Shown: piece after piece, positions 35,100 to 45,200 of the stretch
Position numbering within the stretch: position 1 is the first letter of the stretch
Layout of the letters: each line of letters begins with the position of its first letter
Source of the DNA: Agrypnus murinus
Taxonomy: Eukaryota; Arthropoda; Insecta; Coleoptera; Elateridae
Direction: 5' to 3'
DNA length: 64,000 bases
Assembly (NCBI GenBank): GCA_929113105.1
Contig: OV816026.1
Coordinates: forward strand, 153,056,567 to 153,120,566
Position numbers and translations under genes: made by a program
Notes under the pieces: generated by a model
Seen by the model: the letters and a program-made list of their open reading frames with translations, nothing else
Database searches by the model: none
What the model was told of the DNA's origin: nothing

Positions 35100-35870
35100 A
35101 AACAAACAGCATGGACATGGACATGGAAAAACAACATTGATGCTCCCAGAATTTGTTGAAGTAACAGAGAATATGGAGGACTATTTGGAACAATTTGAAA
35201 TATTTGTTGACGTACAGAAAATAGCAGACGCTTATTAAAACATCTTTTAATTGGGCGGCATTGTCCTAAACCATTAAAATGCACGAAAAAGCAATATTTT
35301 CACAACCAAAGACAATTGCAAGGCGTCTTGTGGAATTTCTTTCAGCCCTAAAAAAAATTGTGGTAAATTGTGGATATGTTCACCTAAACGAAGAAATCGA
35401 ATTGTAACGAGGGTTAAATCTATTTACTAAAAGAAGACAACCTAACCTTAAATGAAGTTATAGCAAGAGGGTCGCAGACGAAGCAGCATGTAGGAGCGTG
35501 AAAAATAAAAAAAAATGGATATTCAGAAAATCATGCATCTTGATAAAAGAAAAAATAATTTTAATAAACCCTCTCGTTTAAAATGCATGTGTTGTAATGT
35601 CATGTGAATGTCAATTCAAATATGTGAAATTTTTTTATGTAAAAAAGTAGGGCATTTAAAAATGTAGAAATAAAACATCAGGTCCAACATATATTGTTAG
35701 CTCAGAAATAGCAGAAATCTTAGCAGTTCAAAGACAGAATAATTCTGCCAATCTTAATTGGATACAGGTGCAACTACACACAACAGGTACTGCAACTTAT
35801 TGCGCAGCTTAAACATAAACCGCACACGAGGTTAAACATGACCAAGCCAACTAATAATAAACAACCTTTA
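35100..35870 (+). pseudogene. Gypsy-type retrotransposon gag remnant
   Basis: Readable segments: VTENMEDYLEQFEIFVDVQK, later RLVEFLSALKKIVVNCGYVH..LNEEIEL.. and an ..EAA.. helix, the order seen in Gypsy gag proteins. Near 35590-35665 a degraded CCHC-like knuckle (..C..C.. then GHLK) follows. Stops and shifts are numerous and no LTR was found. Protease and polymerase are not recognisable. Confidence 0.55.
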
Positions 35871-35875
35871 AGAAT

Positions 35876-35979
35876 GAAATAAATAAAGATTAGTAAAAAG
35901 TTTCACAGTATTTTTACTAATCTTTATTTATTTCATGATTATGTTCCACAAAGTAAGGTTGGAAACAATAAACAAAAAA
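35876..35979. mobile_element. Minimal PLE insertion (about 104 bp)
   Basis: Only the last about 33 bases of a PLE 3' end in minus orientation (GAAATAAATAAAGATTAGTA..TTTCACAG) joined to the last about 70 bases in plus orientation, including the TTCCACAAAG..AAACAATAAAC tail. The flanks carry AACCTTTAAGAAT / AACCTTTAAAAAAAT, a near-perfect duplication. It repeats the architecture of the two long PLE insertions with almost nothing inside. Confidence 0.8.
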
Positions 35980-37203
35980 AACCTTTAAAAAAATTTAATA
36001 TAAAAAAACAATTTATATTAATCACACAGTAGCATTTCAGATATCTGAAAATAATCAAAAATGGACAATGGGGACTACTACAAAATATTTAGGGTCGGTA
36101 AACAAAATAAAAAGACGTGCTAACCAACTGTGAAGTTGTGGTAAATGCAACATTCCAAATTAAAATTACATTTTTAGTAAGATCAAAATAGTCTAGCATC
36201 AGAACACTCTTGATATTGGCCACAACCATTGACTCGCCCAAGCTCACCAATAAGCATGCCACAAGTCTCCAACCAAGTAAAACTTTTAGAGCCCATCCAC
36301 CAGGAAAGCTTACCTTAAAGAAAGAGCCCAAGATCTGGAAGGCTTTTTGGACGGTCTGGGCCAGGAGATGCCCCGACCACAATCACCACCAAATCAAAGG
36401 TCCAACAGAAATAGGAGACCACCTTCGACACGAAATGTTAATGAGGTTAAAGGAAGCAAAAAGATGTGGTGCATAATAGTGCATTTCTTTAAATGAAAAA
36501 CCCTATAATTTTCTTGTTTTAAATGAAGCTTCTTTATGTTCTGTCTTTAACCCTAAATGTTTTTTGCCCTTAGATGAGACGTTGCCAAGTGATGATTTTT
36601 TAAAGTATTTTTTAGTCAATATCAATCCTTCATTTAAATTTTAATATCTACGCCATCCTTTGTTGATTTTCTGTAAAAGTCTGGGTGAGGCCTTAGCTAC
36701 GATCAATTTATTCCAAGCAAATGTTTTATGTGTATCAACATTTTCAAATTGTTCACGTTTTAGTTGAAAAAGTAACTCACTATGAACCCTGCCTGCTAGT
36801 ATTAAGAGCTGTGTTGTATATGTGATTTGGCGATGAGACCTACATACATGAGCCGAGTCTATGAAAGGTAAAAAAAAATTACCACACGCACTAACATAAA
36901 GCTAAGGCCACCAGACCCATCCGCTGCACTCTTCCGACACATGCTTGAATCCAACCATATAGGTGGTTTGAAGGTGAGACCTAGAGGAGCTACATACAGA
37001 CAAATAAAATTTGGATATTGTTACACTTCATCTCACGTCTCATCAATTTTTTTCAAAACATTAATATTTTTTTGAAGTTCATTAATTATTGTTGTCACTA
37101 AAATTCTGAACTGCATCTGTTGAAAACTGAAATTGTATCTTGAAATTAATTTTCTTAAGAGTTATTGCCAAATAATGTGGAAATTGTACCTAGTTTATAG
37201 TTA
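35980..37203. other. No identified gene
   Basis: Contains an 88-codon ORF at 36210-36476 (..IWKAFWTVWARRCPDHNHHQ..) that looks somewhat protein-like but matches no family I know. The rest is AT-rich. Confidence 0.4.
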
Positions 37204-38496
37204 AAGGGTGTGCACGAAAAAATCGGCCACCTAAATATGACATCAGGCACCCCTACACTGCAGGTACTAAAGTGGTATTGCAGCAATAGCTTCTTTGAAT
37301 TGAGATCTTACTGTAAATGACATATTCAAAATGTTTTCGTTGTGTAGTTTTCAAATAAATTCAAAAGAATACGAGCTTCATCAAAAAATATTGCACAAAC
37401 ATTGTGAAAATCCTGCATTGTCAGATTGTGTGATCGGAAAATGTCAGAATATATCAGAATCGGCCGTAGCAAAAGTTTTAAACAATTTCTCTGAACGTTT
37501 AACAATAGATAGGGAGCCAGGTTCTGGTAGGAGATCGGGTGCAATATATAAAAAAACGAAAAGGAAGGTGATGCAAGCTTTCACGCAGAATCCGGACTTG
37601 TCAGTGGGGGATGTGGCTTAACAGATTGAAAAATCTTCATTACATGTTCAAAAAGTAAAAAACAGGGATCGACTGAAAACATTCAATGTGCAGAAAACTC
37701 CAGATTGGGAAGCAAAACAAAATTCCAAGGCGAAGGCCCTCGCAAAAAAACTGTACACCAATTTGTTAACGAAAGCAGATTGTGTAACAATGGCCGATGA
37801 ACCGTACGTCAAAAATGACTTTCAACAGCTTTTACTTGCAAACAACTTTGTGGAGTTGGGGACAAATACAAACAAAAGAAAATTTCGGAATATTCTAGAA
37901 AATATTTAAGACTGGCAAGCGACTTGCACCCTTGCATTTACGGGCCAGAAAGAAGTTCAAGTTTTGTAAGGAAAGGCACCATCAACACTGAAATCTATTT
38001 AGAAGGTTTAAAAAAGTGCCTGCTACCATTTATAAGAAGTCATAATGTTTCTATTCTGTTTTGGCCAGATCTGGCCACATGTCACTATGCCAAGCAAGTC
38101 ACTGATTGGCATGCAAAGAATGGGATGACTTTTGTACCTAAAGATAGCAATCCATCGAATAGTCCCAAACTGCAGCTGATCGAACAATACTGGGCTATTG
38201 TAAAGCCAACACTCAGATAAACAAAAAAAACTGCTAAAGAAATTGTTGACTTTCAGAAAAAGTGGAACAACCTGACAAAAAGATTACTACTACGGTTGTA
38301 CAAAATTTGATGTCTGATCTGAAACGAAAAGTTAGAAATTTTAGTTCTAGTCAGTAATAATGTACAATATATGTTAATACGTTTCAAAAGCAACATATAT
38401 GTTAAAAGTAAATAATAAGTTTTAGGTAATAAATAATTTCAGAAGACCCTATTTTATTGATGTTTCTGTGGCCAGATTTTTTTCGTGCACACCCTT
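37204..38496. mobile_element. Tc1/mariner-superfamily element, DD37E type (1.29 kb)
   Basis: Termini AAGGGTGTGCACGAAAAAAT.. and ..ATTTTTTTCGTGCACACCCTT, flanked by TA (37202-37203, 38497-38498). The transposase fits the ITmD37E group described from mosquitoes. Disrupted by several stops. Confidence 0.88.
37331..38360 (+). pseudogene. DD37E transposase, disrupted
   Basis: N-terminal HTH region (IGKCQNISESAVAKVLNNFS), then DREPGSGRRSG, first catalytic D in VTMADEPYVKNDF, second in FWPDLATCHYAK and E in LQLIEQYWAI, 37 residues after the second D. Stops at 37619-37621, 37907 and 38218 divide it. The rest of the C-terminus (to about 38360) is frameshifted but traceable. Catalytic residues survive. 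Confidence 0.82.
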
Positions 38497-38498
38497 TA

Positions 38499-39116
38499 TT
38501 TATTGTACTAGTGTGTAATAATGCACATTAGTCATGCAAGAAAAGTTTAGCCATGAGACCTTCAGGTCGAGTGGCTGATTTTCTTAAGTGACTAGTGTGT
38601 AATTACACAGGTGTGCAATACAAAATTTTATCCAATCCCTTTTTTTTTAATGAGTTTTTATTTAAATAATAATCTTTTCAATTTGACAAATTAATTTTTG
38701 TATTTGTCAAAAAGCATTACAATTGCATGGAGAGGTCATGGAATTTATGGACGAGAATTCTCTAAGTAGTGACTGACTTTTTGAATTAGGGATGCAGCAT
38801 TTAAACATGTAAACGTTTAATAGTAAATAAACGTTTAATATAAAAATACACGTAATATAATACAATAATACAAAATAAGTAATAATATAATAATACAAAA
38901 AACGCGTATGTGAAAGTATTTTCAACGGAACATCAATATTATACGGCAAACAATAATCTCATTAGAGCTAAAAGGTAACAATTTGCTTTCTCCGCGGCTA
39001 TTTGCCGTTCGGCGTTCAACCCGATACGGTACTTGATTAAGGTAATAATCCAATCAAAACACGCATCATCATAGATGGTGAAAGGTGGCGATTTTAGTGC
39101 ACGCAAAAATACTTCA
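38499..39116. other. No gene; short dispersed repeat
   Basis: An ACTAGTGTGTAATAATGCAC word at 38510 recurs in variant form at 38590 and 40883. Otherwise AT-rich spacer. Confidence 0.4.
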
Positions 39117-39124
39117 CATAAAAC

Positions 39125-39895
39125 CAGAGACTGGAACAGGAACCCAAAAGAACCGGAATGGGAACCGGAACCCATTACTTTTATGGAACCAAAACCAGAC
39201 TCGGAACCCTTACTAAAATTCATCTTAATGTTAAGATGAGAACCCGAACTGTTATAAATTTTCATAGGAAGTGGTATTTTTCGGTTCCACATTTCGGTTC
39301 TACTGGTAAACAAAAAAAATATGGCAACATTCTCTAGACATTCTACTAACAGCGCTACCATAACTATTTCTTACTGAGTTGATGATAATAGATCCACTTC
39401 CACTACTAATTGAACAATAGTCTGTGAATTGACTAGAATAGTGTTATGTCACATTTTATATTGTAGCCCTGAATATTTCCAAATTTCATCTTGAAAAAAA
39501 AATCTACAATAGCCACGTTTGGTATTTCACATCTGTTTACTCCAAGAGTTCAGTTTCTATGGTATCCATAATTGTAAATAATTGTAAGTATAGCAATAGA
39601 GCTTTCTGAGTAAAAAGAGTTGAAATGTTATAAACAATACTTTAACCTAACATGCATCGACTGCCAGTTATCAAGGTCATGTTTGTTTGGAAGTATTTGG
39701 AACTATATACCAACATAAAATGTGACGTCATTACTTTTGCTCCTGGAACCCTTATGGAACCTAAAAAAATTCTGGAACCAGAAACCTTAAAGTTTAGAAA
39801 ATTAAAATTGGAACCGGAACCGAAACCCCTATTTTGAATTTCCAAGAACCGGAACTGGAACCGGAACCTATATTTATAGAGGGTTCCAGTCCCTG
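39125..39895. mobile_element. Non-autonomous hAT element with GGAACC-rich ends (771 bp)
   Basis: Termini CAGAGACTGGAAC and GTTCCAGTCCCTG with a perfect 8-bp duplication CATAAAAC (39117-39124, 39896-39903). Both ends are packed with GGAACC/GGTTCC words (for example 39155-39205 and 39745-39880), as in many animal hAT elements. Overlapping Gly/Ser-rich ORFs (39361-38939, 40028-39642) are by-products of that repeat. Confidence 0.88.
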
Positions 39896-39939
39896 CATAA
39901 AACAATTTATTATATTTATTTTTGTATTTTGCTGAATTT

Positions 39940-40627
39940 GCTAAAGTGCATCTGAAATAAGCTGTCGCAAGGACGTAAACAACCATAAGCGATACTATTG
40001 GTCGGCGCGCACGTGTTCTCTTTAACACTTAAGCTACTTTACCTACATGCGGAAACACGTATATGCAAACAGTAATCGTTAAGGTTTATTTCTTTTGTAA
40101 TTGCCCTTTTTAGGGCAAGCACGTCTTTTAAATTAGGCTTTGTTATGTTTAAATAAGACTAAGACACAGCCTTGGTAGTGTATTGTCTAGCGTGCTAGAC
40201 TTTCACCCAAGCGGCCCGAGATCGACTTCCGGTGCCGGCAGATCTGGTTAAGGTTTTCTGCAGTTTTCCTTAGCTGCGACAGAAATGTGGGATTTGCTCT
40301 GTCCCATCTGTAAGTCGGCTGCAGCCGCACGTAGGGCCTACGTAATAATAATAATCGCCCCCTCCATCCCGCACAAGCTTATAACTTCTGAGGCCTGGTT
40401 TCCAGGTTATGGGTTGTAGCAATTATTATTATTATTATTAAATAGCTCGTGACGAGTCTGATTTAATTGTGGTGTATCATTTTCCCTTCCATATTACGCT
40501 GAAACCGTAAGAGCAATTTAAGCGAACATGGTAAGCAAACGCGCATCATCATAAATGAAGCTTCAAGGGTCAGCTAACGTCAAGTTTATTTACGTCTTGC
40601 GACAGCTTATTTCAGACGCACTTTAGC
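39940..40627. repeat. Inverted repeat around a SINE
   Basis: GCTAAAGTGCATCTGAAATA..GCTGTCGCAAGGACGTAAAC (39940-39980) is inverted at 40584-40627. The SINE at 40167-40441 lies between the arms. Probably an old MITE; no duplication found. Confidence 0.6.
40167..40441 (+). mobile_element. tRNA-derived SINE, copy 1
   Basis: Begins CAGCCTTGGTAGTGTATTGT. An A-box match (TAGTGTATTG) and a degraded B box (AGATCGACTTCC) lie about 35 bases apart, followed by a tRNA-unrelated body and an (ATT)n tail. About 80 percent identical to 46477-46750. Possible target duplication TTAAATA on both sides. RNA polymerase III promoters of this kind drive SINE transcription. Confidence 0.8.
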
Positions 40628-41507
40628 GCACTTCACGATTTATCCCGCCAGAGTCTTTCTGTATATTCTCTTAACAGTTTTTATTAGTGGTAGTAGATGT
40701 AAACTAACGTCGTCCGCTTTATGGAGCGTATAACTTAAAAATCATAACAACATAGGATTATAGAGAAATGGTTTCATAAATCTTTCCGGGGAAGCATTTA
40801 AACGTGTAACTGTGTAATTTTTGATGGTTTAAACGTTTATTTTATTAAATGTTTGTTTCATCCCCATTTTGAATATTTTCTCACTAGTGTGTAAAATAAC
40901 ACATTACTTATGCAAAATCACCATAGGAATAGCTTCTTTATTAGGTGTTGGATAAAGTTTTTTCAAACCAGTTAGTCATTGATCTTCTACGAAATGATGA
41001 TTACATCAGCGATATTGATGGGTCTGTATCTAAGAATCTTGCCGTTTTTTAACCAGATTTCTATCAATTTTAAATTTTTGGAAACCTATGAAAAGAAAAG
41101 TCCTGATTTGTTGTATTTAATTTCACAATTACCAATTCCTCTCAACCACCCGTCATGATGGAATGAACTGCTAAAATGTACTCCTTGATATTTGATCCAA
41201 CTGATTAAAAACAGGCATCATATATGTTCCAACTCTGACTATTATTATTATGTATGTAGGAACTCGAGCATTTAAGCAACATCACTCTCTTAAATTAAAT
41301 TGTGAAAACCATGTGTTTATTGGGAGGTACTTAACCAGATCTATTAATATAGATGGTGTAGTAAAAACTGTCATACACATACTTATTTTTTCAAAACAGT
41401 GAAGTAACATTATAAAATCAAATCTTAAGACACTATCACAATTCTTGTATCTATCACTTAGAAATTGTAATGTAAAGCACATAAGTGATGAAAGTAGCAA
41501 CCATGTA
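40628..41507. other. No recognisable feature
   Basis: AT-rich; minus ORF 41282-41500 has no family signature. Confidence 0.45.
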
Positions 41508-41728
41508 CAGTCAGATTCAAAAAAAAGGAAACGACTCTTGTATCAAATATGTAATTTATATTAATTAATTTCGATTACTACCAATTTTAACAATGATTAA
41601 TCATTAATAGGGCTTTATTTACATAATCTACAAATGTCGGCAAATATATAAAGTAATATTTTAATTAATAATTTATGTCCAAAGTACAAATGGAACGAAA
41701 ATCGTTTCCTTTTTTATGAATTCAACTG
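41508..41728. mobile_element. Tc1/mariner-type MITE (221 bp)
   Basis: Starts CAGTCAGATTCAAAAAAAAG and ends with the near complement ..CTTTTTTATGAATTCAACTG, flanked by TA (41506-41507, 41729-41730). No ORF. Confidence 0.8.
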
Positions 41729-41730
41729 TA

Positions 41731-42237
41731 CACGACAAATTTTTTATAGTACCTACTAGTATAACCGTCACTTTTGTAAACTAGTAACGTCTTTAACATC
41801 TAATAATTATTATTCTGAAAGACTTGATCAATGGGAGCATTGTAGTTATACGTAAGAACACCCATTGCTATACCAAAGAGCATCAAAAGACCACTGGCAT
41901 TCTTAAATTTCACAAGCAGAGCATTTATATAAGCAGTATCACTTACATGAATGATCTGTAAAGTTTGAGTGATCACTAACTGCAAATGTAGCATATACAT
42001 TTAAACTGGTCTTGATTAATATCTTATTACCAGCTATCCTGCCTTCTGTATATCATACTTTGATTGTTTTTCTTTGTAACAATCTAATCTAATACATCTT
42101 TTTAAGTCTACACTACAAAAATGAACACATTGAACAAATCCGCAAAAAAAAGAACAAACCACATCGATAGATTGTATACCACCACGCAAAACGACATTGA
42201 AAAAAAAAGGAGATAAAAGGATGCTACAGCTTAATTT
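41731..42237. other. Ric 3' flank
   Basis: Lies just downstream of the Ric stop on the minus strand, so it should contain the 3' UTR, but no clear AATAAA was found. A 66-codon minus ORF at 42000-41800 includes a hydrophobic stretch (ASGLLMLFGIAMGVLTY) and could be a membrane-protein fragment; unproven. Confidence 0.4.
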
Positions 42238-45200
42238 TTATGGTGTGTAACTCGTGTGTCTTTTACGTCTAAAAACCAATGCAAAAATACTCCTCAATCT
42301 CCACCACTTACTGTGCCTATGTGGTTTACGTTCATTACTAGTCGGTAGTCCTAATTTCTTTCTTTCTTTTGATCTGATTTCTCTTACAAGAGTATGAAAT
42401 GCATCGTCTACATATGTACGAAGAGCAGCTGATGTCTCATAAAAAGGACAACCAAACTGCCTCGCTAAAGTTTTACCTTCCTCTGTAGTCACTTTTCTTT
42501 GCATCTGGAGGTCAAATTTGTTACCTATTAAAACTAATGGCGTATCCTCCGACGCTCTTACTTTCTGTATTAATTTTCGATATTCTAATGCTTCTTGAAA
42601 GCTATGGCGATCTGTTACACTGTAACATATAAGAAAACCTTCTCCACATCTCATATATTGATCCCTCATAGCTGTGAATTCCACCTGCAAAGAATCAAAT
42701 TCATGAAGATTAATGATTTCTTAATAATCTTGTTTATTGTTTCCAGCCTTTCTTTGTGAAACTACATAATCATGAAATAAATAAAGATTAGTAAAAAGTT
42801 TCACAGTATTTATTAAAATATAACCTGACAATATTGTTTCGACAGCTAAGCTGTCATTATCAAAGGTAATATAAATATAAACAAACACGTCGCTAAGGTA
42901 GATACAAAAATAGGTAACTAGATAAAAAGATAAAATTAATAATAATCAGAATTAAATATCTAACACTTCCAATAACGGAGAATTACTGAGCTCAAGTTGT
43001 TCATTCATTAAAGGTACCCTGAGTTTGTGTTTGTATATCTCAAAGGCTTCTAAAATGTCTAATTTACGTTTGTTATTAGAAAAATGTAGGAATTTAATAT
43101 TATTTTGAGGAGTCATTGTGTGATTTTGTTGTAACAGGTGTTTGGCATAATTAGATTTTTCAGGATGTTTATTTTTGTAATGGCGTACGTGTTCTTTATA
43201 TCTTATGTCAAAATTTCTAAGTGTTTGCCCAATATATACCGAACTACAAAAAGAACAATTTAAACGGTAAATGCCCAATTTCATGATATCATTGTCCAGT
43301 TTCAGAAAGCTTGATTAAGTTCTCATTAACTTAATCATGATTAAATTTGAAATCCAGTAATATAATTGGATAACATTTCAAGTCTGTTAAATCTCAGCCA
43401 ATTCAATTTCTGGATTTTAAATTTAATCACGATTAAGCTAATCAGAAGTTAATCAACCTTTGTGAAACTGGCCACAAGTGTTCTTAGTAGAGTTTGCAAA
43501 CTTAAAAAACGCATCTAGAAATCAAGTCCGTGGTACATTGAAAGGTAAAAAGGTACCGAGTACGTTATCGGATGCTATTTAGGGTGTATATTAATCCCCT
43601 AAATTCGTCTGGCGATATCGGTGTCCAACACCCCCCCGGGGGAAAAAAACTGAAATAACAGCAAATCTAGAATACTTTATTTGCTATCCGGCTATATTAA
43701 AATAAATACGATCTCTAAAGTATTAAGTGAGTTAGAGCTAATTTTCATTCAAGAATTATCATTAGATAAACGAAAGGATACTCACTAGATTAGCTTCTAA
43801 CTTCCTTATTATGCGTATTTCAGTTTCTGCAAACATAGAAAGATGTTTATATCGTGATAACTTTTGGACAACACAAGATATCAAAAAAGTTCAAAAAATA
43901 ATTGTTGTTAGTTCGAGATTTTACAATTCAACGCTTTTTGAAACTTTGAAATTGGCTAGACAGTAACAAAGATATGACCAATTTATTCCGACAATGTATA
44001 AATTACCGCTGAGCAGCGATCGTTCTATCTCTATTTTCACCCGTCTTCCATCTCATTCTAACGCACTGCTCTTACCAGGTTCGTAGGTACATACAACTAT
44101 TGGCACAATATTGGAGTTACAAATGCAGGTGATTTAACATTTTGTTGAAAAAAATTATTAAATTCTTACTGTTCTTGTAAATACGACATTAACCTTAACA
44201 CGGAGAGTTATTCTATAACAGACGATGAATTGTTACATACATTTAAATTTATAAAAAAAGACATAGATACGCAGTTATAAAAAATGTGTTGTGTGTAAAA
44301 CGGGCGGGAAACTTCAGGAATCCACTGCAAGAACTGTGGAAACATTCAAAGGTCAGTGAAAATGAGATTAGATAAGCAATAAAGTCATAATAGAAAATTA
44401 AGAGAGCTTCTTGATATAACACACAATTCAAGTTTACGCACATATATAAAATATTTCCACTCTGAACTCAAATGTACATAATAGTCAAAATATATAATAA
44501 CAAAACTGAATACAAAGGTTATTCTGAAAACCACTATGTTATAGTAATACAATACTTCAGGACCGTAGCCAGAAATTTATTTCCGGGGGGGGGGGGGTTC
44601 TGGAGGAATTTATTTGCGGGAGGAAGCAAAATAGAAAAATAATTTTATTTTGTTGTCATTTATTAGTATTAAGTTTAGTTTCGGGGGGGGGGTTCAGACC
44701 CACTAAACCCGGATGCTATTTAGGGTGTATATCAATCCCCTAAATTCGTCTGGCGATATCGCCAGATATAATACCTTTGAATGTTTCCACAGTTCTTGCA
44801 GTGAATTCCTGAAGTTTCCCGCCCGTTTTACACACAACACATTTTTTATAACTGCGTATCTATGTCTTTTTTTATAAATTTAAATGTATGTAACAATTCA
44901 TCATCTGTTATAGAATAACTCTCCGTGTTAAGGTTAATGTCGTATTTACAAGAACAGTAAGAATTTAATAATTTTTTTCAACAAAATGTTAAATCACCTG
45001 CATTTGTAACTCCAATATTGTGCCAATAGTTGTATGTACCTACGAACCTGGTAAGAGCAGTGCGTTAGAATGAGATGGAAGACGGGTGAAAATAGAGATA
45101 GAACGATCGCTGCTCAGCGGTAATTTATACATTGTCGGAATAAATTGGTCATATCTTTGTTACTGTCTAGCCAATTTCCAAGTTTCAAAAAGCGTTGAAT

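Noticed and set aside
39642..40028. 128-codon minus ORF with Gly/Ser/Phe-rich repeats
   Set aside because: It translates the GGAACC-type subterminal repeats of the hAT element 39125-39895 and crosses its boundary.
44560..44710. Separate hAT element around the G-runs (..GGACCGTAGCCAGAAATT..)
   Set aside because: Only one plausible terminus was seen and no 8-bp duplication; left as part of the centre of the foldback element.
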